NCBI RefSeq assembly: GCF_000013345.1
Contig: NC_007777.1
Span: forward strand, 2,170,001-2,234,000
DNA: 64,000 nucleotides
Direction of reading: 5' to 3'
From: Frankia casuarinae
GTDB lineage: Bacteria > Actinomycetota > Actinomycetes > Frankiales > Frankiaceae
Shown: piece by piece, positions 54,562 to 62,875 of the stretch
How the letters are laid out: every line of letters begins with the position of its first letter
Position numbering within the stretch: the first letter of the stretch is position 1
Notes under the pieces: generated by a model
What the model was told of the DNA's origin: nothing
Database searches by the model: none
Seen by the model: the letters and a program-made list of their open reading frames with translations, nothing else
Translations under genes and position numbers: made by a program

Positions 54562-55044
54562 GTGGAGATCGAGGAGACCGCGCTGCCTGGCATCGGGCTG
54601 CGGCATGACTTCGCGACGCGCAGCGGCCGCCGGCTCGGAGTCGTGTCCCATCATCACGGGCGCCGGGACCTCGTGATCTATGACGCGGACGACCCGGACG
54701 CCTCGCGTGAGTCCATCGCGCTGACGCCGGAGGAGGGCGACGTGCTCTCCGAGCTGCTCGGTGCCCCGCGCATCGTCGAGAAGCTCGCCGACCTCAACCG
54801 TGCCTTCGCCGGGCTCGTCGGTGAGCAGATCGTGATCCTGCCCGGCTCGCCCTACGTGGGCCGCGAGCTCGGGGACACCCAGGCCCGTACCCGCACCGGC
54901 GCCTCCATCGTCGCGGTCGTCCGCGACCAGCAGGTGCTCGCATCCCCGCGGCCGGACTTCCGATTCGAGGCCGGAGACGTCGTCGTTGTCGTCGGTACGC
55001 CGGAGAACACCGCATCCGTCGGTATGTTGCTCCGCAACGGCTGA
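54562..55044 (+). CDS. KhtT-like regulatory subunit (TrkA-C/RCK-C domain)
   Basis: 160 residues from GTG 54562 (GGAGAGG upstream). The C-terminal half QIVILPGSPYVGRELGDTQA followed by TGASIVAVVRDQQ and FEAGDVVVVVGTPENTAS is an RCK_C ligand-binding domain. In KhtTU systems such a protein gates the K+/H+ antiporter encoded next to it. The antiporter gene starts 28 nt downstream, so an operon is likely. Confidence 0.87.
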   Translation: MEIEETALPGIGLRHDFATRSGRRLGVVSHHHGRRDLVIYDADDPDASRESIALTPEEGDVLSELLGAPRIVEKLADLNRAFAGLVGEQIVILPGSPYVGRELGDTQARTRTGASIVAVVRDQQVLASPRPDFRFEAGDVVVVVGTPENTASVGMLLRNG

Positions 55045-55072
55045 CGCGGGCAGGGAGGGCAGTCGGGACCGC

Positions 55073-56260
55073 GTGCACTCCACCGCGACGACCTTCCTCG
55101 AGCTCGGCGGGATTCTGTTTTGCCTAGGAGTCCTCGGGCATCTCGCGCTGCGCATCAGTGTCTCACCGATTCCCCTGTACCTGGTGGGTGGGCTGGCGTT
55201 CGGCCGGGGTGGCCTGCTGCCGCTCGGTGCCAGCGAGGAGTTCATCGGGGTCGGCGCGGAGATCGGGGTCGTCCTCCTGCTGCTTACCCTCGGTCTGGAG
55301 TACACCGCCGACGAGCTGCTGTCCGGGCTGCGCAGACAGGCGCCGGCCGGGGTGCTCGACCTGGCGCTCAACGCCACCCCCGGGGTCGTCGCCGCGTTCC
55401 TCCTCGGCTGGGGCCCGACGGCGGCGGTCGTTCTGGGTGGGGTGACGGCCATCTCCTCCTCGGGGATCATCGCGAAGGTGCTGGGGGACCTCGGGCGGCT
55501 CGGTAACCGGGAGACGCCAGTTGTTCTGTCCGTCCTCGTGCTCGAGGACCTCGCCATGGCGGTGTACCTGCCGGTTCTCACCGCGTTGCTGGCCCATCAC
55601 ACGTTCGTGCGCGGATCGCTGACCGTGGCGATCGCGCTCGGAGTCCTGGTGGCGGTGCTCTACATCGCGCTGCGGCACAGCGAGAAGGTCACCCGGCTGG
55701 TCTTCAACCCGAAGGCCCACCGCAACGACGAGATCCTGCTGCTCCGGGCCCTGGGGCTGGCCCTGTTCGTCGCCGGGGTCGCCCAGCGTATGCAGGTGTC
55801 GGCCGCGGTGGGTGCGTTCCTCGTCGGCATCGCCCTGTCCGGACCAGTCGCCGAGGGTGCAGAGGAGGTCCTGCGGCCGCTGCGCGATCTGTTCGCGGCG
55901 GTCTTCTTCGTCTTCTTCGGCATGCAGACCGATCCCGCTGAGATCCCTCCGGCGCTGCTCACCGGGTCCCTGCTCGCGATCGCCGGAGTCGCGACAAAGG
56001 TCATGACGGGATGGTGGGCCGCCCGCTCGGCGGGAATCGGGACCATGGGCCGGTTCCGGGCCGGGGCCGCCCTCGTCGCACGCGGCGAGTTCTCGATCGT
56101 CATCGCGGGCCTCGCGGTGGCGGCCGGCCTCGAACCCCGGCTGGGCCCGCTTGCCGCCTGTTACGTGCTGCTGATGGCCGTCCTCGGCCCGCTGGCGGCC
56201 CGGTTCGTCGAACCGGTGATCCGCACGGCTCGGCGGCTGCAGGCCGCCCGGTCGCCCTAG
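55073..56260 (+). CDS. CPA2-type cation/proton antiporter (KhtU-like)
   Basis: 395 residues with about 12 membrane spans. Family marks: GLAFGRGGLLPLGASEEFIG, EIGVVLLLLTLGLEYTADEL, VTAISSSGIIAKVLGDLGRL, VLSVLVLEDLAMAVYLPVL and FFVFFGMQTDP. Expected to exchange K+ (or Na+) for H+ under control of the KhtT-like protein. GTG 55073 is preceded by GGGAGGG. No C-terminal RCK domain, consistent with the separate regulatory subunit. Confidence 0.9.
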   Translation: MHSTATTFLELGGILFCLGVLGHLALRISVSPIPLYLVGGLAFGRGGLLPLGASEEFIGVGAEIGVVLLLLTLGLEYTADELLSGLRRQAPAGVLDLALNATPGVVAAFLLGWGPTAAVVLGGVTAISSSGIIAKVLGDLGRLGNRETPVVLSVLVLEDLAMAVYLPVLTALLAHHTFVRGSLTVAIALGVLVAVLYIALRHSEKVTRLVFNPKAHRNDEILLLRALGLALFVAGVAQRMQVSAAVGAFLVGIALSGPVAEGAEEVLRPLRDLFAAVFFVFFGMQTDPAEIPPALLTGSLLAIAGVATKVMTGWWAARSAGIGTMGRFRAGAALVARGEFSIVIAGLAVAAGLEPRLGPLAACYVLLMAVLGPLAARFVEPVIRTARRLQAARSP

Positions 56261-56392
56261 CGCCGAGCGGGCGGGTGGTGGGCGGGCAACGGTGGACGGG
56301 CTGCGGGCGACGGCATCCGCCGCTGACGGCGGGGACGACTTCCCGGCAGCGGTGTCGCTACCGGGACGGCGATGTTTGGGAGTATGCAGCCC

Positions 56393-57166
56393 ATGAGCGG
56401 ACTTCTCGAAGGTAAGCGCGTTCTCGTCACCGGTGTTCTCACGGAAGCCTCGATCGCATTCAGCGTCGCCCGCATCGCCCAGGAGCAGGGTGCGGCGGTG
56501 GTCCTCAGCGGATTCGGGCGGGGGTTGTCGCTGACCCGCCGCATCGCCAAGAGACTGCCCACCCTGGCGCCCGTCGTCGAGCTGGACGTCACCGACGAAG
56601 AGCATCTCGCGGGGCTGGCCGGACAGGTGCTCGAACATGTTGACGGCCTGGACGGCGTGCTGCACGCGATCGGGTTCGCGCCCGAATCGGTGCTCGGTGG
56701 GAAGCCGTTCGTCGAGGCGGCCTGGTCCGAGGTCGGCACCGCCCTGCAGATCTCCACCTGGTCGCTGGCGTCGCTCACCCGGGCCGCCCTGCCGTTGTTC
56801 GCCGAGAAGGCGTCGATCGTCGGCCTGGACTTCGACGCGTCCGTCGCCTGGCCGTCGTACGACTGGATGGGCGTGGCGAAGGCCGGCCTCGCCTCCGCCA
56901 CCCGCTACCTCGCCCGTGATCTGGGACCCCGGGGCGTGCGGGTGAACCTCGTCGCGGCCGGCCCGCTGCGGACCATGGCGGCCAAGAGCATCCCGGGCTT
57001 CAGCCAGTTCGAGGAGGTCTGGGACGGCCGGGCGCCGCTCGGCTGGAGCGTCCACGACACCACGCCGGCCGCCCAGGCCTGCGTGGCGCTGCTCTCGGAC
57101 TGGTTCCCGGCCACCACCGGCGAGATCGTCCACGTCGACGGCGGCGTGCACGCCGTCGGGATCTGA
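56393..57166 (+). CDS. fabI: Enoyl-ACP reductase (FabI/InhA type)
   Basis: 257 residues from ATG 56393; ATGs at 56372 and 56384 are in frame. MSGLLEGKRVLVTGVLTEAS and IAFSVARIAQEQGAAVVLSG are InhA-like, as are LHAIGFAPESVLGG, YDWMGVAKAGLASATRYLAR (Tyr-x6-Lys) and WFPATTGEIVHVDGG. The enzyme reduces the enoyl-ACP double bond in fatty-acid elongation using NADH. It stands alone with its own upstream region. Confidence 0.92.
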   Translation: MSGLLEGKRVLVTGVLTEASIAFSVARIAQEQGAAVVLSGFGRGLSLTRRIAKRLPTLAPVVELDVTDEEHLAGLAGQVLEHVDGLDGVLHAIGFAPESVLGGKPFVEAAWSEVGTALQISTWSLASLTRAALPLFAEKASIVGLDFDASVAWPSYDWMGVAKAGLASATRYLARDLGPRGVRVNLVAAGPLRTMAAKSIPGFSQFEEVWDGRAPLGWSVHDTTPAAQACVALLSDWFPATTGEIVHVDGGVHAVGI

Positions 57167-57239
57167 GCACGGCGGGCCGTCGGGGTCCGGGCGCGGCCGG
57201 GGTCCCGGGATCCGGGTACGGTGGGGTCCCTGGCCCGGA

Positions 57240-59927
57240 TCAGCCTGCCGTCTCGTCCAGCAGGTCCAGGGCCGTTCCGACGATCGTGTCCAGCTCCACC
57301 GGTGGGCGGCGACGGTGGTCCCGCGACGAGGCCGTGTCCCGCCGGGCAAGGCTGCCGCTACCGGCGTGGCCGCCGGCGCCGGAGGCCGATGAGCCCGGGT
57401 CGGTGTCCCCCGGTGGCCCTCCCGGTGGCCCTCCCGGCGGCCCGGAGGCCTCCGGCAGCGGCGCGCTCGAACCGAGGGCGGAGATGGGATCTCCGTGGAC
57501 GCCGGCGAGGAAACTCAGGGCACGGGGGTCCCCGTCGACCACCGTCACGATCGGGGTGCGCCGGTCCGCGGGGAACACCTCGGTGAGCAGGGCGTCGGAA
57601 CCCTCGGCCAACCCGCGCCGGGCCTGCAGCGCGTGGAACATCGCGTTCGGGGAGGTCACGCACACGGCCGTGATCTCCCGGCCGAGGCCGGCGCGTAGCT
57701 CCGCTGCGGCGTGCAGCACCTCCGGCATGACCGCACCCACCCCGACGAGGGTGAGCGCGGCGTCGGGACCGCCCTCGTGGAGCCGGTACCCCCCGGCGAG
57801 GACCAGGGCCCGGCGTCGGTGCCGTTCCAGCGCGTCCACGGGGACCTCGGCGAGGCGCTGATCGACCTGGCGGGCGGAGAGCCGGATCACACAGGAGGTG
57901 CCGTCGAGGCGGGCCAGCCCGCCGAGGCCGGCCAGCAGGCACCAGGCGAGATCGTGCGCGAAGGCCGGTTCCCAGGTCGCGGCCACCGGGGCGGGGACGA
58001 CGTTGCCACCGTTCCAGGCCAGGTTGCGGACGACCGGGTCGAGACCGGTGTCCGCCACGGCGAGCATCGATCGGGCGTCCGCGGTGGCGCCGGCCATCCA
58101 GCCGGGCAGTACCCGTCCGGCCGCCACCTCGTCGGCGACTCCGATGGGCAGCAGCGGCAGACCCTGGCGGCTCCAGGCCACTCCCAGCGAGGCCAGCACC
58201 CCGCCGAAGGCCGTGGCCGACAGGCCTCCGGCCACGTGCCGGCCCGGTTGTTCCCCATCGGTCCGGTCCGCCGCGGCCAGCCAGCCGGCGAGGACGGGGT
58301 CGGCGTTGCGCGTACTGATGGTCAGCACCGCGGTGGCTGCCTGGGGCGCGAGCCGGGGTAGGTCCCGCAACATCCCGCCGAATGCCTCCTGGGTGGAGAT
58401 CCACGCCGGGAAGCGGTGGTCGGAGTCGGTCGGCACGGGTGGTGCCGCGCCGAGCGGCACCGGCACCCGGTCCAGGTAACCGGCGACGTGCCGGGCGAGG
58501 CGGTGGGCCGCGGCGTCGTCTCCCGGCCGGAGGACCGGGCGGGTGCCACCGCCGGCGGCCGGCGGCGTGCCCGGTCCGGCGGACGGGGCCGCGGACGCGT
58601 GGTCGGCGGTCTGTTCGCCGTGGGTCTGTTCGTCGTGGGAGCGCTCCTCCCGGGCGAGCTCGTCGCTGGTGTAGGCGAACAGGACCGTGGGCCGGTCCGC
58701 CGCGACTTCGTCGAAGGCGTCGATCAGCAGGGGAAGGTCGTGGCCACCGAGATCGCGCAGGCAGGCATGGATCTCGTCATCGGTGAGGGTGTCCAGCAGG
58801 CGGCTGATGCCGGCGCCGGACGCACCGGGACCGGCGAGCCGGCGGCGCAGGTCGGCTCCGTGGGCCTGCAGCAGCGCGCGGTACTCGCCCATCGGGAGCT
58901 GGTCGAGGCGGTTGCGAAGCGCGTGACCGCCGGGAGCCCGGAAGAGCGCTTCGAGGACGCGTCCGTATCGGACGGTGAGCACCTGCCAACCGGCGGCTTC
59001 GAACATGCGCGCCGCGCGGGCGGGCTTGCCGATGCCGCCGACCGGTCCGGTCGGCGCGGAGCCGGACACCGTCACCACCCAGAACAGCTCGCCGAGATGA
59101 GCGACCCGCTCATCGGTGATCGTTTCCCAGACGGTCGGGTCGTGCAGCTCGGAGTAGTCGATCAGACAGATCTGCCGACCCCGGGGAGTCCGGTCGAAGC
59201 GTTCCCCGGCATAACGGCGTGCCAACGCCGCCCAGACCGTCCCGCTCGGTCCGATGTTGCCGGCGCCGAGGGCACGCAACGGCCGACCATCGGGCCCGGA
59301 ACGGACCCCGTTCGGACGGATCTCACCCGGCCGGACGTGGGGGAGCCGGTAGACGGCGGGGACGGGCGATGCGGCCGTGGTCTTCTCGGCTGCCGTCTTC
59401 TCGGCCGTCGGCCTGGCGTGCGCCAGGACGTGATGAACGGCATGGATCAGCGGGGCGGCGCGTGGAGTCACACTGACGCGGTCCTCGGCGCGCAGGGCGT
59501 CGAACCACAGCACCGTGGCGATGCTCGACACCGAGGCCACGGCCGCCCGTTCCGACTCGGCGGCGACCGCGGGCCGCTGCCCGGCGCGTTCGTCCCCGTC
59601 GATGATCCGGGCCGCGACGCTCCGCAGCCGCCGTTCCACGGCGGCCAGCGCGGCGAGGTCGAGTACGCCACCGGGCGGCCCCGGCATGGCCGGGTCTGGC
59701 ATGGCCGGGTCTGGGGGCCCCGGGATGGCCCGGGCCGCGGTCGGCGAGGTCTGGGTTCCCACGACGTCGTCTCCGTTCGTCGGTCCGGTCGGGGGGCTGG
59801 CGTCTCCCGGCGGACCGCCGCCCTCGGCCCGGTCGTCGTGGGTGACCCGACCGTCGGTCCCCGGCACGGGCGGATCCACGGACCGGGCCGGGACCGGCCC
59901 CGCGGCGTCGTCTGGTGTAATGATCAT
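57240..59927 (-). CDS. Large TPP-enzyme-like protein (pyruvate dehydrogenase E1 / transketolase-like)
   Basis: 895 residues from ATG 59927 (GGGGGG just upstream); a longer frame to 60005 exists. It has the layout of AceE/transketolase-like proteins: ATVLWFDALRAEDRVSVTPR, AAPLIHAVHHVLA, an internal Pyr-domain-like DTLTDDEIHACLRDLGGHDL, FPAWISTQEAFGGMLRDLPR and a C-terminal TK_C-like LTLVGVGAVMPEVLHAAAEL. Long Gly/Pro and Ala-rich linkers lie near the N-terminus, at about residues 430-470 and near the C-terminus. I do not see the classic TPP GDG...N motif, so catalysis is unsure. Confidence 0.75.
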   Translation of the reverse strand: MIITPDDAAGPVPARSVDPPVPGTDGRVTHDDRAEGGGPPGDASPPTGPTNGDDVVGTQTSPTAARAIPGPPDPAMPDPAMPGPPGGVLDLAALAAVERRLRSVAARIIDGDERAGQRPAVAAESERAAVASVSSIATVLWFDALRAEDRVSVTPRAAPLIHAVHHVLAHARPTAEKTAAEKTTAASPVPAVYRLPHVRPGEIRPNGVRSGPDGRPLRALGAGNIGPSGTVWAALARRYAGERFDRTPRGRQICLIDYSELHDPTVWETITDERVAHLGELFWVVTVSGSAPTGPVGGIGKPARAARMFEAAGWQVLTVRYGRVLEALFRAPGGHALRNRLDQLPMGEYRALLQAHGADLRRRLAGPGASGAGISRLLDTLTDDEIHACLRDLGGHDLPLLIDAFDEVAADRPTVLFAYTSDELAREERSHDEQTHGEQTADHASAAPSAGPGTPPAAGGGTRPVLRPGDDAAAHRLARHVAGYLDRVPVPLGAAPPVPTDSDHRFPAWISTQEAFGGMLRDLPRLAPQAATAVLTISTRNADPVLAGWLAAADRTDGEQPGRHVAGGLSATAFGGVLASLGVAWSRQGLPLLPIGVADEVAAGRVLPGWMAGATADARSMLAVADTGLDPVVRNLAWNGGNVVPAPVAATWEPAFAHDLAWCLLAGLGGLARLDGTSCVIRLSARQVDQRLAEVPVDALERHRRRALVLAGGYRLHEGGPDAALTLVGVGAVMPEVLHAAAELRAGLGREITAVCVTSPNAMFHALQARRGLAEGSDALLTEVFPADRRTPIVTVVDGDPRALSFLAGVHGDPISALGSSAPLPEASGPPGGPPGGPPGDTDPGSSASGAGGHAGSGSLARRDTASSRDHRRRPPVELDTIVGTALDLLDETAG

Positions 59928-60253
59928 ATCCCCCCGGCCGGAGCGCGTGTGCGCCGCCTCCACCGGTCTGACATCGGGCCTGCGCATGACCGGCCTACGT
60001 CCCACGACTCCGACCTCCCAAAGTCCGGACGCGCGGTGGTGCGGTGCCGGTCGGAGGTTGCGCCGCCGGCCGGATCGGCGGCGCCCGTCGCCGTCACATG
60101 GTGTGTCCGCGTCGGTATCCCACCTTCACCACGGTGGCCGTACCATTTCAGCATCCGCGTTCCATCGCGGTGGCGTTGGCCGTCGTGCGTCAGCCCGGTG
60201 ATGCCGGAACCGCCCTGCCAGGACTGCCGCGGCGGGACTTGCCGCCCCGGCGG

Positions 60254-60547
60254 TCAGCCGTCCCGGCCGAGCTCGTCGATCCGGATCCGGAGCGCGGGCT
60301 CGTCGACCGCTGCCACCTCGACCTCGACGGCCTTGACCCGGCCGGTCGCGCCGCGGACCAGCCGGACATCTCCCCGGCGCACCCGCAGCGCCGCGCACAG
60401 GGCCCGCAGGGCGGCTTCGGTGGCCCGGCCGTCGACGGCAGGCTCGGTGACCCGGACGATCAGCAGCGGGCCGTGCAGCGGGTCCTCGCGCCGGCCGCCC
60501 ACCGCGGTCCGCCCGGCGCCCGGCTGAACTCGGATCATCAGACGCAT
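60254..60547 (-). CDS. DUF167 (YggU-like) protein
   Basis: 97 residues from ATG 60547, preceded by GGGGGGA. MRLMIRVQPGAGRTAVGG, LHGPLLIVRVTEPAVDGRAT then EAALRALCAALRVRRGDVRL give the DUF167 fold. Function unknown; conserved in bacteria and eukaryotes. Three 17-bp tandem repeats lie just upstream (60566-60616). Divergent from fabG. Confidence 0.85.
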   Translation of the reverse strand: MRLMIRVQPGAGRTAVGGRREDPLHGPLLIVRVTEPAVDGRATEAALRALCAALRVRRGDVRLVRGATGRVKAVEVEVAAVDEPALRIRIDELGRDG

Positions 60548-60565
60548 GTGCGCATCGTCCCCCCG

Positions 60566-60616
60566 GATCGTCCCGCCCGTGCGATCGTCCCGCCCGTGCG
60601 ATCGTCCCGCCCGTGC
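60566..60616. repeat. Three tandem copies of a 17-bp repeat
   Basis: GATCGTCCCGCCCGTGC three times without spacer, followed by GACC. It lies in the divergent region between the DUF167 gene and fabG. Confidence 0.9.
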
Positions 60617-60738
60617 GACCGGTCCGCGTGACCGGTTCGGGGCGACACCAGGGAGGACCGCGAGGGTGGCCGAGCCGATGCCGGCCGGCGGTTGAGGCCT
60701 CATCGTCGGCGGACACCGGGATTCGACGCGGTGGCCGC

Positions 60739-60744
60739 TACCAT
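60739..60744 (+). promoter_or_regulatory. -10-like box of a probable leaderless fabG transcript
   Basis: TACCAT, 7 nt before the ATG at 60752; no Shine-Dalgarno in between. Confidence 0.5.
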
Positions 60745-60751
60745 CCGACCC

Positions 60752-61468
60752 ATGGGCGCAAATGAGGGTCGTGTCGCACTGGTAACAGGTGGTAATCGGG
60801 GGATCGGCGCCGCCTGCGCCGCCGCCCTGACGGCCGCGGGTGAGCGGGTCGCGGTCGCCAGCCGCGGGGGCACCGCCCCCGCGGGGATGCTGGGCGTCCG
60901 TCTGGATGTCGCCAACAGTGAGAGCGTCGACAAGGCGTTCACGGAGATCGAAGCCGAGCTCGGGCCGGTGGAGATCGTGGTGTCCAACGCCGGGATCGTG
61001 CGGGACACCCTGCTGGCGACGATGAGCGAGGACGCGTTCCAGGAGGTCGTGGACACGAACCTGCTCGGTGCCTACCGGGTGGCCAAGCGTGCCTCCCGGC
61101 CGATGATGCGGCTGCGTCGTGGTCGGCTCATCTTCATCTCCTCCGTCGTCGCCTCCGTCGGCGGCCCCGGCCAGTCCAACTACGCGGCGTCCAAGGCCGG
61201 CCTGATCGGCTTCGCCCGTTCCCTCGCCCGCGAGCTGGCTCCGCGCAACATCACCTCGAACGTGGTCGCTCCGGGGCCGATCCGGACCGACATGACCGAC
61301 GCGCTGACCGAGGCGCAGCGGGAGCAGCTCACCGCCGGCGTCCCCGGTGGCCGCATGGGTGAGGCCGAGGACGTCGCAGCCCTCGTCGCCTTCCTCGCCT
61401 CCCCGCAGGCCGGTTACATCAACGGTGCGCTGATCCCCGTGGACGGCGGGCTGAGCATGGGGCACTGA
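60752..61468 (+). CDS. fabG: 3-oxoacyl-ACP reductase (FabG-type SDR)
   Basis: 238 residues from ATG 60752. SDR marks: VALVTGGNRGIGAACAAAL (TGxxxGxG), VSNAGIVRD, FISSVVASVGGPGQSNYAAS followed by K (Ser and Tyr-x3-Lys), and a C-terminal YINGALIPVDGGLSMGH. Length and ending are those of FabG in fatty-acid elongation; it is separated from the fabI-like gene by the TPP-enzyme and DUF167 genes. An imperfect 19-bp direct duplication of the stop region (CTGAGCTGGGCACGGGGCA) follows it. Confidence 0.9.
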   Translation: MGANEGRVALVTGGNRGIGAACAAALTAAGERVAVASRGGTAPAGMLGVRLDVANSESVDKAFTEIEAELGPVEIVVSNAGIVRDTLLATMSEDAFQEVVDTNLLGAYRVAKRASRPMMRLRRGRLIFISSVVASVGGPGQSNYAASKAGLIGFARSLARELAPRNITSNVVAPGPIRTDMTDALTEAQREQLTAGVPGGRMGEAEDVAALVAFLASPQAGYINGALIPVDGGLSMGH

Positions 61469-61545
61469 GCTGGGCACGGGGCACTGAGCTGGGCACGGGG
61501 CACCGATCCGGCGGCGCCGTGACCGAGCATGATCGGCGGTGCGGC

Positions 61546-62604
61546 TTAGGGGACCGTCGTGGCGGCGTGGTGGTGGGTGGGGCTGGTGTGGATGGTAGCG
61601 GCGGACAGGCGGCGGATGCGGCGCAGCAGGTGGGCTTCGGCGGCGTGGGCGAGGTCGTGAGCGGCGGTCAGGGTCAGGTTCGCATCGACGGTGACGTCGG
61701 CTTCGGCGCGCAGGGTGTGGCCGATCCAGCGCAGCCGCAGTTCGCGGACGGCCTCGATGCCCTCGGTGTGCAGGAGCGCCCTGGTGGCTTCGGCGACCAC
61801 GGCGGGGTCGACGGCGTCCATGAGCCGGGCCCCGACGACGCGAGCGGCGGAGCGCAGGACTCCGAGGATCGCCAGGGTGATCGCCAGGCCGATGGCGGGG
61901 TCGGCCCAGTGCCAGCCCACCGCGACACCGGCCGCGCCGAGGAGCACCGCGAGGCTGGTGAGACTGTCGGTGCGGGCGTGTAGGCCGTCGGCGACGAGGG
62001 CGGCGGAGCCGATCTGATGGCCGATCCTGATGCGGTAGCGGGCGACGATCTCGTTGCCGAGGAAGCCGACGAGCCCGGCCACGGCGACCGCTCCCAGATG
62101 GCCGACGCGCTGGGGGTGCAGGAGGCGGTCGATCGCGGCCCAGGCGGTGAGCGCACTCGACAGGGCGATCATCGCGAGGACGGCGAGGCCGGCGAGGTCC
62201 TCGGCGCGGCCGTAGCCGTAGGTAAACCGGGCGGTGGCCGGGCGGCGTGCCACGGTGAAGGCGATGAGCAGGGGGACCGCGGTGAGCGCGTCGGCGACGT
62301 TGTGCAGGGTGTCGCCGAGGAGCGCGACCGATCCGGACAGTGCCACGACGGCGGCTTGCGGGGCGGCGGTCAGCCCGAGACCGGCCAGGCTGATCAGGAG
62401 GGCGCGGCGGCCGGCGGTGTCGGCTTCCAACGCGTCGTCGATCTGGTCCGCCGGGTCGTGGCTGTGCCCTCCGGCCAGGTCTGACAGGCCGTGACGAAGC
62501 CGCGTCCACCGCCCGCTCGCGTGGTGGTCATGCCGTCCGCCGCGCGGGTGCCCGCCGTGCCCGTGCCCTTGGGCGGGGAGCTCATGCTCGTGGCCGCTGT
62601 TCAT
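61546..62604 (-). CDS. Cation diffusion facilitator (CDF) metal exporter
   Basis: 352 residues from ATG 62604. The N-terminus is His-rich (HEHELPAQGHGHGGHPRGGR then HDHH), then six spans including GSVALLGDTLHNVADALTAV (first metal site, xxxLxD-x3-N), and ALVADGLHARTDSLTSLAVL (second, HxxxD), and a C-terminal cytoplasmic domain. It should export zinc or a similar divalent metal by proton antiport. No metal regulator is adjacent. Confidence 0.9.
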   Translation of the reverse strand: MNSGHEHELPAQGHGHGGHPRGGRHDHHASGRWTRLRHGLSDLAGGHSHDPADQIDDALEADTAGRRALLISLAGLGLTAAPQAAVVALSGSVALLGDTLHNVADALTAVPLLIAFTVARRPATARFTYGYGRAEDLAGLAVLAMIALSSALTAWAAIDRLLHPQRVGHLGAVAVAGLVGFLGNEIVARYRIRIGHQIGSAALVADGLHARTDSLTSLAVLLGAAGVAVGWHWADPAIGLAITLAILGVLRSAARVVGARLMDAVDPAVVAEATRALLHTEGIEAVRELRLRWIGHTLRAEADVTVDANLTLTAAHDLAHAAEAHLLRRIRRLSAATIHTSPTHHHAATTVP

Positions 62605-62759
62605 GTTCCGCGACGATAGACGAAAACGATCAATGCGGCATGGTGGCAGCTGCCATTCCATTGCACCTGCGTCCCGGTGCGTACCGCGGGCCGCTGGCGC
62701 CGGTTCGGTTGCTCGTCTGTGCTTAGCCCTTAGAGCAATACCCGACGTGAGACACGCGC

Positions 62760-62864
62760 CTATTCGACGAGGTGGATGGTGCAGTAGCGGGTGGCGGTGC
62801 GGGCGAGTCGGGCGTCGGCGTAGACGAGGGCGTTGGCGAGCACGGAAGCGTCCACTACGACCAT
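62760..62864 (-). pseudogene. vapC-type toxin gene with an internal deletion
   Basis: 35 codons: MVVVDASVLANALV joins directly to YADARLARTATRYCTIHLVE. The first part is the start of a PIN-domain VapC (catalytic Asp in VVDAS), the second its C-terminus (TADARLAR...CT.ELV). About 90 middle residues are missing. No vapB is visible. Confidence 0.65.
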
Positions 62865-62875
62865 CACGTCCCGTC

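Noticed and set aside
55163-57349. Long minus-strand open frame opposite the antiporter and fabI genes
   Set aside because: It is low-complexity, rich in Gly, Arg, Asp and Gln, and mirrors the codon pattern of two well-supported genes on the other strand.
58416-60527. Long plus-strand frame opposite the TPP-enzyme-like gene
   Set aside because: Shadow of the minus-strand gene; no domain and shadow-like composition.
60566-60616. CRISPR array
   Set aside because: The 17-bp units are directly abutting with no spacers; no cas genes are in the window.
60254-62509. 751-codon minus-strand frame spanning DUF167, fabG and the CDF gene
   Set aside because: Only its last 97 codons (DUF167) look like protein; the rest is Arg/Pro shadow sequence opposite fabG and out of frame in the CDF gene.
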